Shown: positions 21,133 through 30,814 of the stretch, piece after piece
Numbering within the stretch: the first letter of the stretch is position 1
Layout of the letters: the number at the start of each line of letters is the position of its first letter
Source: Nitzschia sp. pyKryTriq1
Taxonomy: Eukaryota; Bacillariophyta; Bacillariophyceae; Bacillariales; Bacillariaceae
NCBI GenBank assembly: GCA_956465555.1
Contig: OY101115.1
Span: 3,596,001-3,660,000 of the forward strand
DNA: 64,000 bases
Direction: 5' to 3'
Made by a program: the position numbers and the translations under genes
Notes under the pieces: model-generated
What the model was told of the DNA's origin: nothing
What the model saw: the letters and a program-made list of their open reading frames with translations, nothing else
The model's database searches: none

Positions 21133-21573
21133 GTTATTGGTGATATAGTAGGAAAAGGAAGGAAGTGACAAAGAGAATCAGACCCGATGATTTGCACCAG
21201 TAGACTATGAGTCGTTGAGGGAACCAAATTGCTACCGGTAGCTATGCTGATAGACTGTGGAGGGTGGAGGGTGGAGGGTGGAGCTCATCTTTGTTTACCG
21301 GTACAGGGTTGCGTGTTGCGTCGTCGTCGTTTGCGATGCATTGGAAACTTTGAAGCAAACACCACCACGGCGCGAAAGATCCGAGTGAAAAACGGGAAGG
21401 ATGATGAGCAAACGTCATCGATCGCATGTGCCGAAAAGCGCGCTTAGTGCGCGGTCGTCCAAAAGAATTGTTGTTCTCGTCCTCCTACTCTACCGGTGGG
21501 GGTACACAGTCTCCCCCTTTTGTGGACGAGAACTGCCCCTGAAGGGAAGGAGTGGACCGGAGCCGTGTTACGA

Positions 21574-21645
21574 CAATCCCGCGAAATTCCAAATCCCGCG
21601 GAATTTTAGTTTGAATCCACGAAATCGAAATCCCACGGGATTTTG
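21574..21645. repeat. Four spaced AATCCCGCG near-palindromes
   Basis: Related 14-17-bp motifs (AATCCCGCGAAATT, AATCCCGCGGAATT, AATCCACGAAAT, AATCCCACGGGATT) start at about 21575, 21592, 21614 and 21629, a spacing of 15-22 bp. They may be degenerate tandem copies or a protein-binding array. Confidence 0.6.
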
Positions 21646-22083
21646 ATCCTACTCAGAGCGTGTGAGGTTTTCGGCTCGTACTCTGTAGATCCGATGACGT
21701 GCCTACTACCAGCATACAACATACACATACCCACCAGTTGAAGATCGGAAGTCCAAAGAATCCGACATGATTAATTGGGATGTTCCGTTTGGATTTGAAT
21801 TTTCCTCCAAAGCCAAGTGACGGAATGGCTGGGATGCATGGGTACTTGGTTTGCCATCCCACCAAATGAGAGAAAAGGGTGGGACTGTAGTGGATTCTAT
21901 ACTCACACAGTACTGGTGTACCCGTAGTACTACAGTACTACATATTCAACAAACAGCTACCCCCGGTACATAGCGGTAGCTACCCAGTAGAAGACCGTCG
22001 ACCGTCGACCGCCTGGCGCGCGTGGTATGAGTTGGGGGCGTGGGGCGAACACGCGGTTTCGCTCTTTTTATGATCCAAATCAC

Positions 22084-22095
22084 CTCCACGTGGAG
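22084..22095. promoter_or_regulatory. CACGTG-centred 12-bp palindrome
   Basis: CTCCACGTGGAG, perfectly palindromic, about 290 bp upstream of the phytotransferrin ATG. A CACGTG-containing element has been reported as iron-responsive upstream of diatom iron-starvation genes, so this is a candidate iron-response site. Confidence 0.5.
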
Positions 22096-22223
22096 TCTCT
22101 ATCGACAATGAGCACGCGTTGAGCACGAACCTGCCCGACATCAATAAACAAACGATGTCGTAACATTTTCTAATTGTTAATTGTAAAAATCGAAATCTGC
22201 AAAAATGAGACAGACGAGCGATA

Positions 22224-22231
22224 TGACGTCA
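22224..22231. promoter_or_regulatory. CRE-type octamer TGACGTCA
   Basis: A perfect bZIP/CRE palindrome about 150 bp before the phytotransferrin ATG. TGACGT elements mediate CO2/cAMP responses in diatoms. The functional assignment is inference. Confidence 0.5.
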
Positions 22232-22381
22232 CGCGATCACGGAGATACGCACGCACCTTCACAAATAATATTCTCTTCGATCATCATCATCGCATATCTT
22301 TTCGTCCATCGATCATCATTCATTCGAGAAATACCGAGCCCACAAATCTAAAAATCTTTGATTTCCGACTTCATCATCCAA

Positions 22382-24087
22382 ATGGTTTCATTCAAGCTTG
22401 CTTCCGTAATTCTTCTCGCTGCTGTAGAAAGTGGCTCGGCTGCTCTTCGCTCGCACCGTCGCCTGTCGTATGAATCGATTGCCGGGTACGAGCCTGGATC
22501 CCTTGTAACCGATCATGTACGTTTCCGACGGCGTTGGGATAATGCGGAGGTCAAAGCATCAAAATATTATTAACACATCCCTCTCCTCGCATTGTACAGA
22601 ATGCACTTGATCTGGATCAAGCCGCCATGGAGACGCAACTTGCGATGGGAACCTCCCAATCTATTGGAATTGCCAAGGATATCTACCTAAATGGAGCCCA
22701 TTCCAAGTCCGTCGCGACTGTCACCCTTACCACTGCACTCGCTGCTCCGCTTAACGTCAAAATGGAAGTAAGTGGAAAAACTGATAAAGGAGTAGAAGTG
22801 AACGGAAAGCTCTTGAACGACTATCCTACTGGAACCAGCAAGGTCGAGGTTCAGTATGACACGATCAGCATCCAATCGAGCTATGTCGGATGCCGCGTCG
22901 GTGCCAACCCAGAACCAATCACTGAGGGATGCTTAGCTCCGACTGGTGAACTGATCATCAACGGTCAGACCTTTTCCTACAACTATGACGTTCTTTCGGA
23001 CAATGGCAATGAGAGAACTCTCGCAGGATTCAGCACTGAGGCTGAAGAAAAGATGTACCGATGCGAGAACTGCCCATATGTCACTTACGAAAAGTTCTAC
23101 CAATACTACGGTGAATTCGACTATGCCCACCAGTGGATCATGGCCGCCTTCGATGGTCAATCCACTTCCTTCGCTAACGGAAACGCCGACTTCAGCGGCT
23201 ACACTGAAACAGGACGGGCCGAGGCCATCAAGAAGGGAAGCGCCTACATGAGTGTGTTTATGTACGTTATCCGCGAAATGGAAGATGCTCTTGATGATTG
23301 TAAGAGTGAGTGTGACATTGATAGCTGCAACGATGATCCCGTTCATGCCTGGGACGAAGCCGTTGCTTTCTATTCAGGTTCGCTCGAAGGAACCGACGGT
23401 TCTGGATCTGGAGTCTTGCTTCACCAGCTCGCTGACAAGCGTTGCGTGAACTTCAAGACCTGTGGTGATCTTGCCAATGAAATCAGTGGAACTTCCCATG
23501 TCAACCTACAGATCTTGGCTCAGTTTGTTGACGGAAAGCGAAAGCTTCGTGCAGGACAGTGCCAAGCCGTACGCGAAAACAAGAACCGAATTGAAGAACT
23601 CATGGCTATTCCTCTTATCCAAGGTACTATTCGATACGCCTACATCACTGATTTCGAAGCCCCTGCTGGAGAGAAGTCCGAGGCTGAAGGGGCCGCTTTT
23701 GCTGCATCAGTCCTTCCTCTGGTCAATGCTTGCGACGACGTTGCCGCTGACACTATTTACAAGAGCATGCAGACTGGCCAAAACGGTCGTGCTGACTTCT
23801 TCGCCGTCAAGCGTGCCTTCGAGAGTGTTTACCAGTGCATGAACATCAGATGTGAAGATGTCGGTGGCCTCCATGATCCTGTCAGCGGCGGATATCTCAC
23901 TCATGCTGCACCTTGTGGCACTACTACGGAAGGGAAGGACGTTAATGTTGGATTGGCAGTTGGTCTTTCCCTCGGAGGTCTTGCTTTCATCGCGATCGCG
24001 TTCGTTGTTTCTCGTCGGTACTGTGGAACTCATTCCACCACGAATGGCTCTACGGATGTCACAAGTGTGGAAAAGGTCGTCGCCTAA
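22382..24087 (+). CDS. Phytotransferrin / ISIP2A-like FEA1-domain iron-uptake protein, copy 1
   Basis: Two exons, 22382-22516 and 22600-24087 (83-bp intron), 540 aa. Phytotransferrins bind Fe(III) together with carbonate at the diatom cell surface and enter by endocytosis. Seen: a signal peptide (about residues 1-20, ending SGSAA), the family start LSYESIAGYEPGSLV, repeated Cys-rich FEA1-type blocks with HAWDEAVAFYSGSLEG and LADKRCVNFKTCG, and one C-terminal transmembrane helix (VGLAVGLSLGGLAFIAIAFV) with a short cytosolic tail. This matches a lumenal/extracellular ferric-binding ectodomain with a single anchor. Codon use is strongly C-ending in places, as expected for a highly expressed gene. 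A second copy lies 1.6 kb downstream on the same strand. Confidence 0.93.
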
Positions 24088-24493
24088 AAATGTCTGGAAG
24101 ACACTAGTACCGTTCAGTGGCTGCGGCTGGTAGATAAAGGTTGCATTGTACATTATTTATATATATAAATTCTTGGTTGTACTCGATGTGCCTGGTACTA
24201 TTTTATACCGGTAGTCTACTTTTAGCTTTTATTCTACCGCGTCGATAATGGTCCTCCGCAGGCGGCAAAACCACGCTGAGACCCGTTTTCAACGCGCGGT
24301 CGGATCCGACCTCATGGTAGGACCCGACTTGTGGCGAATATTCGCCAGTCCTTCTCGGTTTTCAACGTGGTAGGATGGTAGGATGGTAGGACAACCTACC
24401 AAGGCCAGGCTTTCCGGCCAATTTATGCATCCTCTTACCTCTTTACTAGATCAATCTCTCCATTTCCATTATTCTATCTATATTATAAACACC
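24088..24493. other. Spacer between phytotransferrin copy 1 and a transposase remnant
   Basis: 406 bp with a GTTTTCAACG direct repeat (about 24287 and 24358) and a GGTAGGAT triplication at about 24369-24391. No gene. Confidence 0.5.
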
Positions 24494-24937
24494 ATGTCTG
24501 ATGACGATGGAGGATCTGATCACGACTGGTGGTTGTTTGATAGTGCTGACGAAGACGAAGAGGACGAGGACGATGATGATGACTTCATCGTCTTTGCTGC
24601 TGCTGCCGAAGAGGAGTCGTCAAGAAATCCACCGGCATCGTTTCATGTCAGAGATAGATTGGAGTGGGAAGAGCATGTTGCGCAACTCATGTTGGAAGGA
24701 GAAAGTTCATTCTCACGCATGTATCGAATGTCATATGAGTCCTTCCAAGAACTAGCACGCCTTCTGCATCCCTTCATCTCCGTAAATGCTACCATGTCGA
24801 AAATCAGGACAGGAAAAGGCCCAATCACCACAGAAATTGCGTTGCATTGCGTCTTGAGATGGCTTGCGGGTGGGTCATATGGACCGGTACAAGCACAGTA
24901 CCAGTACCGGTACCTTTCGGCTGACGGACTGACCTAG
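24494..24937 (+). pseudogene. Truncated PIF/Harbinger-type DNA transposase, N-terminal part only
   Basis: About 130 recognisable residues from an ATG at 24494: an acidic Asp/Glu run, then the N-terminal Harbinger block (FSRMYRMSYESFQELARLL, followed by a GPITTEIALHCVLRWLAGG stretch), which in intact elements precedes the DDE catalytic domain. Similarity stops at about 24882, after LAGGSY, and the frame continues for a few codons into GTAC-rich DNA (ACCGGTAC repeats) before a stop at 24937. The whole catalytic domain is missing and no downstream piece was found in the window. No convincing terminal inverted repeats were identified. It is a decayed DNA-transposon fragment between the two phytotransferrin genes. 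Confidence 0.8.
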
Positions 24938-25724
24938 GGGGTCTATTTGGGAGATTTTTGTGGGGGAACCAGAAAATCCCGCTGTTGCCCGCTGCTTTTG
25001 CACAGCGGGTAATCCTACGGATTACCTGGTGCCGCCTGTAGAAACAGTGTGGCCAGCCACAACCACCTCATCATCTTTCCGGTTGTCTCTCTTCTGTATC
25101 GGTTCAAGTTGTGTTCGTTCGACTTCTTGTCTGTCCTTCGTTCGTTGGGGGTGTCCAGGTCTGGTACACTCAGTTGTGGTGCTGTACCAGGTACCTGTAA
25201 GTCTACCAGGTACAGGCGGTGCAGTAGTTGCCACTACTGTACCGGTACTGTACAAGTGCAGTAGACTACAGTACCCGAAGCCACATAAAAAATAATGTAT
25301 AATAATGACGAGCGCGCGCGCCGGCAGACCGATCGGTTGTCGGCTAAAAAACAGTAATAACGGCACAATTCCGCCCGCAAGCTTCCGGTTTCATTATTCC
25401 CACATATGTAACAGGACTGACGTGCTTGCTCCCGGCGGATTTTATATGCCTATTTCCTGTGTGACGCTACTCCGACCGATTGGAAAGTTAACTTCCGACG
25501 ATCATTCGACGAAAAAGAAAACGCAAGAACCATGAAGACGACTTGGCGACGACAACGACTCGTGCAAGATGCGAGTTGGAGTGTTTAGCTTGCTTAGAAG
25601 GAACGTCGTCGTTGCACACATCAAGCTTGCCTACCACGATTCCTCTTTGCATTTGTGTATGCCCATGAGCAAAAGAGGGGAAACTTCGAACAACGATTGT
25701 GAAGAATAGATATTTGCCATCATC
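24938..25724. other. Spacer upstream of phytotransferrin copy 2
   Basis: 787 bp with GTAC-rich palindromes (about 25185-25275) and a GCGCGCGC run (25312-25321). It includes the presumed promoter of copy 2; the CACGTG and TGACGTCA sites found before copy 1 are not seen here. Confidence 0.5.
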
Positions 25725-27657
25725 ATGATGATTCTGTCATTATTATTTCTCGCCTCGATAGCCGTCGACGTAGCAGGCTCTTCCGAAGTTGGGGTGGATG
25801 CTTTTCGGCGACGATTATCGTACGAAAAAATTGCTGGGTATTCTCCGGGGAGTTTGGTTACAAGCCAAGTAAGGACGTCTGGGTGGTGATTGATTGTGCA
25901 GAAAGCGACAGTTCTGGCTCGTAGTTGGCTCACGTTTTTGCTTTTCGTGGATAATTTGAATGTTGTCGTTTCTCCATTCTCGCCGCCGCGTGATCAAACT
26001 AGAATGCTCTTGATCTGGATCAAAGAGAATTTCAGGCACAATTGGCACTTGGTACAAGCAGTGGATTCGAAACTGCCATGCGAATCTATAAAGAAGGAGC
26101 TTTCTCGGAGCCAGTTGCAGTACTCAACCTGACAACACCTTTGAATGATATATTGAGCATTGGCGATGAAGTAATTGGTGTTTCCCAAGGCGGTGTCCGT
26201 GAAGTGAAGGGGCACATATTTGCCAACTATCCAAAAGGAACGAGAAAAATAATGGTCAGATATGATCAGAATGAGATGCAATCATCATATGTTGGGTGCC
26301 AAGTTGCGGCGAATCCGAATCCAGTTTTGGATGGATGTAAGTTTTTGATGTCTTGCTTGTTCCCTTGAGGATTAGAAACACACCTAATCGTTCCGTCATG
26401 TCCTGATATCGCTCTTTCAAGGTTTTGCCAATGATGGTCTTCTGGTCATAACAGGATATCAAAGATCCATTTCGTATAATTACAACCAGCTAAAAGACAA
26501 TGTCAGCGACAGAAGTATGGCACAATTCAGCAAAGACGCACGCTTGACAATGGAATTATGCATGCACTGCCCGTTCGAAGACTATTTAAAATTTCGTACT
26601 TACTACGGCGCAGCAGATTATGCCGACCAATGGATACAAGCTGCTAGCGAGGGACGGCGAACCGACTTCTCACATGGAAATGCAGACTTCAGAATGTATG
26701 AAGAAGAGGGAAAATATGGTAAGCCTTCCTTTGGATCATCTTGCATAAGAACTGGTGATGAATACGCACTATAATTTCTCAACCCTGACCTCGAAATCAG
26801 AGGCAATGTCAAAGGCCTCGGCATATATGAATATTTGGATGTACGTGATTCGAGAGATGGAGGATGCTCTTGACGACTGTGAATTCCAAGAAGATATCGA
26901 TTCCGGAGTGCATTCATGGGATGAGGCCGTAGCTTTCTATACTGGTTCATTAGAGGGACAAGAAGGTCTTGGAGATGGTGTGCTGATATATGACCTTGCA
27001 GACAAGCGGTGTCAAGACTTCAAAACATGTGGTCTTGATTCGAACTCGGAGGACGGTACTTCTTATGTCAACCTCCAAATCTTCGACGAATTCAAAGTGG
27101 GTTTAGGGAAACTCAGGAAAGGTGATTGTAGTGGGACCAGATCCAACAAAGAGCGCATAGTACAGTTGATGACAATCCCTCTCGTTCAGGGCACGCTTCG
27201 TTACGCTCATTTCCAAGGAACTGGCGAGGATACCACGCAAAAGGCGGAAGCCGAAGGAGCAATATTCGCAGCAACGATATTGCCAATCATCCACGCGTGT
27301 GATGGAGATGGAAACAAAAATGCGGCAATCATTTACGAAAATATGAAGACCGGACATAAGCCAACTGATTTCCGCAAGGTCAAGAAAGCTCTTGAGCGAA
27401 GCTATAGGTGTTTGCGAATAACATGTGCAGAAGTGGGTGGGGTTTGGGATGAAATTTCAATGACGTACAAAGTACATGCCTCACCGTGCATAGGAGATGG
27501 ATCTCCCAACGAGGGTAGCACTGCCAACGTTGGACTCGCTGTTGGTTTGGCGATTGGTGGGTTTTCGTGTGTGTTATTGATAGTGGCAGTTACGTCGGTT
27601 TTGGGTAAGAAGCCGGCTCCAGTACCGACAATGCCTCCCCCATCTGAAATATTGTAA
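25725..27657 (+). CDS. Phytotransferrin / ISIP2A-like FEA1-domain protein, copy 2
   Basis: Four exons: 25725-25868, 26003-26336, 26422-26718 and 26801-27657, all GT-AG with frame kept; 543 aa. It is a paralog of the upstream gene: signal peptide, LSYEKIAGYSPGSLVTS, the Cys-containing HSWDEAVAFYTGSLEG and LADKRCQDFKTCG blocks, and a C-terminal TM helix (NVGLAVGLAIGGFSCVLLIV). The first intron sits at the same place as in copy 1 (after LVTS/DQ-H before NALDLDQ); the second and third are absent from copy 1. Codon use is less biased, suggesting weaker expression. Expected role: Fe(III)-carbonate uptake at the plasma membrane. There are two adjacent ATGs at 25725 and 25728. Confidence 0.9.
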
Positions 27658-28595
27658 AATTATTTGTATGTATAACTTTGTTTCAACAGCTCCATCGGCC
27701 GCTCGTAAGCTGCTCGATCTCACGTAGGTTCTCCAGTCCACTACTACTATGTAGCAACAACGGGTACTTGGCTCGACGAGCATATCTGCAGCAGATTCGA
27801 ATGCTCCAGTGGAACGAAATATCATTGCATACACTGGAGAGATCCCTAGACTGCAGCTAGGATTTGAAGTGGTCTCACAGAAATCAAACAGTCGGCGGAT
27901 CCTCTACCAGTTATTTTGGCGTTTCGATACTTTCGCCTGGTTCTACCGGTACAGCTAGGGTAAGAAGAAGACATCGACTCCAGTGACTCGAGCCTATCCA
28001 CCTCCAGGAAAGAAGTAGTAATAGCGTGCCAAACTTCCTGCCACAGTCTAGAAAAAGCCACTTTTCCTCTACTAGTAGAGTACAAATACTCTTTCAATAC
28101 AAAGTAGCTCTCTTTCACTCTCTAGAGTAGAGTAGAGTAGAGTAGAGAGTAGAGGATGATGTAGAATGGTCTTCAGCTACAGTACGTGTACGAGTACTAG
28201 TGCTGGGCGAACTGCGGTTCGTTCCACCATTGACCATTGACCCATACGATTAATTATACTACTTTGAAATGGGTTGATGTTGGAACCAAGAACAAACGGA
28301 TGTTCTACTGCATGCGGTGAGTGCTGTGCTTTTGGGCATCCGTTATGTCGAGACCGGTCGTTGAGAAATAAATTGCCACATCAATAACCGACCGCGCGCA
28401 GCTTCCGAAACCGAAGGGGAAGATCGACCACACATTTTTCCACCCAAAAATAAAACACATATTTTTTGTTGGAAGACTGCACATCTTGAATCAATCTTGA
28501 ATCTTGATCATCACCTTCTGTCGTTCACGGTATACTTGCTATTGGTAGGTATCGAAGACAACGAGCCCCCCCCCCCCCCCCCCCACGTTGATACC
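27658..28595. promoter_or_regulatory. Spacer with AGAGT microsatellite and poly-C tract
   Basis: 938 bp. CTACTCT/AGAGTAG units (about 28075-28155), including an AGAGT microsatellite (28121-28150), and a run of about 20 C residues (28566-28584) directly before the kinase ATG. The promoter and 5' UTR of the kinase must lie here. No gene seen. Confidence 0.55.
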
Positions 28596-30814
28596 ATGAA
28601 TGTTCAATTTCTAGAAAGTTATCCCAAGGCTTCGGCAGCCGCGCAACAGGCGATTGTCGCTGAGGAACTAGACTCGGACCATGATGATGAACATCATGAC
28701 GATGTCATCCCTGGGCCCCCCACGAGGAATGGAAGTGGAATGATTCAGCCAAGCTCAGGGCTGGATTTATCCCTCACTAAGCACAGTGATACTCTAATCA
28801 ATGGGAAGGGACGTGTAACGCTTGCATCTCGAAGAGACCTTAGCATGTCGGCGGATGCGTTTGCGGAAGGCTGCATATTGTTACAGCAATCTGCACTGGG
28901 AAACGAACAAGAGATTCTAAGAATCTTGGAGCAACGCCCCCAGCTTCTTAATTTTCGCGACTACGACCGACGGACTGCTTTACACGTTGCTGCTTCCGAA
29001 GGGCATGTATCTGTCTGCAAATTACTGGTCGAGAAAGGTGCGAAAGTCAACCGCAGCGATAGATGGGGTGGTTCGCCTCTTGATGATGCACATCGACACA
29101 GACATCAAGAGGTCATTACGTATCTACGACAACTTGGTGCAGCAAGTGGTACCACCAACAACATGACAAATTTTATTACTGCCGCCGCTGACGGGGATGT
29201 GGATGAAGTGAGGCTGCTCTTGTCGGTGGGTGAAATCGATCTGAATGAGGGCGACTACGACAAGAGGACTGCTCTACATTTAGCTGCAGGCAAGTAGGTC
29301 TTGTACTTGAAGGGGAAATATTCGATGGATATTGATTGATGAGTGTCCGTTTCTCACACAACACTTCCATATTGCAGGCGAGGGAAGAGTGGAGGTGGTC
29401 GAGCTTCTCTGTGAGCAAGGGGGCAACCCCAATGTGGAAGATCGCTGGGGAAATCGTCCTTTGGACGATGCGATTGGATCGAAGCAAGCTGCTTGTGCTG
29501 ATGTGTTGCTGAAGTATGGGGCAGAGAGGAGCTCGAAGAAGGGAGGACTCGGAGATTCTTCATCGCGGAGGCGCGAAGTGGCGAACTTCGAAGTAGGGTT
29601 TGAGGAACTTGAGATGATTGATAGGATCGGGAAGGGATCTTTTGGTGAAATTTATAAATGTCGCTGGCGAGGAACTTTGGTTGCTGCGAAGTGCATCAAA
29701 TCAACCCGCATCCGACAGGAGTGGCTCAAGGCACGAATGATCAGCCGCAGTAAAGATGGGGAAGATATCGAGGAAGCGATCAAAGAGCTCGATGAGGCAG
29801 ACGTGTCGGAAGATGATGCGATAGAAGCGCGGGAAGATTTCAGACGGGAATGCTCTGTTCTCAGATCACTTCGTCACCCAAATATTGTGTGAGTTATCCG
29901 ATTTCGAGGTCCTTCAAAAATGAGCGCGCTCACTAAACCTGATATGTATATGCTTTCTACAGGCTTCTTTTGGCGTACTCCGCGACTGAACACATGGAGG
30001 TCATGGTTTCTGAGCTGATGAAATGTAAGCTTCTTTGAGCCTGAATTCTTTTGGATTATGTGTATGATTACTCACTAATCCCATTATAGGTTCACTCCTT
30101 GACATTTTCACTGCTCACATTGTCAATGGCACAAAGATGAAGAAGAAGGATCAAATTGTTTACGCTACTCATCTTGCGCAAGGGATGCTGTATTTGCACA
30201 CTTGTCGGCCTCCTATCATTCATCGCGATTTGAAACCAGCAAATCTTTTGATTGACCATTCTGGCGTGCTAAAGGTGGCTGATTTCGGGCTTGCAAAAGT
30301 GCGTCCTGATCCCAAAAAAAACGAGACCGATCAATTTACGATGACTGGAGAAACGGGATCTTATAGATTTATGGCTCCCGAAGTTTTCCGTCGTGACCCA
30401 AGTTACAATGAGTCGGTGGACGTTTATTCCTACGCCATGATTCTTTTCTATCTGTTGGACGGGAGACCGCCATGGCCATTTGACAATGGGATTGTAGCAG
30501 CCCGTAAGGCTGCTGAAGAAGGTGATCGACCCCCTTTGCCTCGTCATTTCGACATGCGACTCCAAAACCTCTTGCAAGAAGGGTGGTCTGAGAACCCGAG
30601 TAGTCGGCCTCCATTCCGAGTGATTCTAAAAGTTCTGAATGAATATGCCCGTAAGTGTTTGTTTTTGAAAAGGAAAAGGCCTTACTGCAAGAGACGAAGC
30701 TCACACTCTTTAAAATTTTCTCTCGCTATTCCAGGGGATGTCTTTCATGCGGATTCTGAAAACATGCACGCCGAGATTGACGAACCGAGCAGGTGCAGCT
30801 GTGTCCTGATGTAG
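28596..30814 (+). CDS. Ankyrin-repeat TKL-type protein kinase with C-terminal CaaX box
   Basis: Five exons: 28596-29289, 29378-29888, 29963-30024, 30090-30650 and 30735-30814; about 635 aa. Intron 1 has a GC-AG boundary. Two pairs of ankyrin repeats (RRTALHVAASEGHVSVCKLL and RTALHLAAGEGRVEVVELL, each with a DRWGxxPLDDA second repeat) precede the kinase domain (about residues 295-560): glycine loop IGKGSFGEIYKCRWRG, lysine in VAAKCI, HRDLKPANLL, DFGLAK and MAPEVF. All catalytic residues are present, so it should be active. The DRWGxxPLDDA ankyrins plus kinase recall plant ILK/Raf-like kinases. The protein ends CSCVLM, a CaaX prenylation box with an extra Cys. The last intron (84 bp) is in frame. 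The start is after the poly-C tract. Confidence 0.9.

Larger units (their letters stand above)
21133..22381. promoter_or_regulatory. Divergent promoter region of the carrier and phytotransferrin genes
   Basis: 1249 bp. It contains a GGAGGGT tandem repeat (about 21258-21282), a cluster of four AATCCC-type near-palindromes (21574-21645), GTAC-rich DNA (about 21900-21990), a perfect 12-bp palindrome CTCCACGTGGAG at 22084-22095 and the octamer TGACGTCA at 22224-22231. The last two lie about 290 and 150 bp before the phytotransferrin ATG and are good candidates for regulatory sites. No gene seen. Confidence 0.6.

Noticed and set aside
28497-28595. Upstream in-frame extension of the ankyrin kinase through the poly-C tract
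   Set aside because: Translation through about 20 C residues gives a proline run and a weak start; the ATG at 28596 is preferred.
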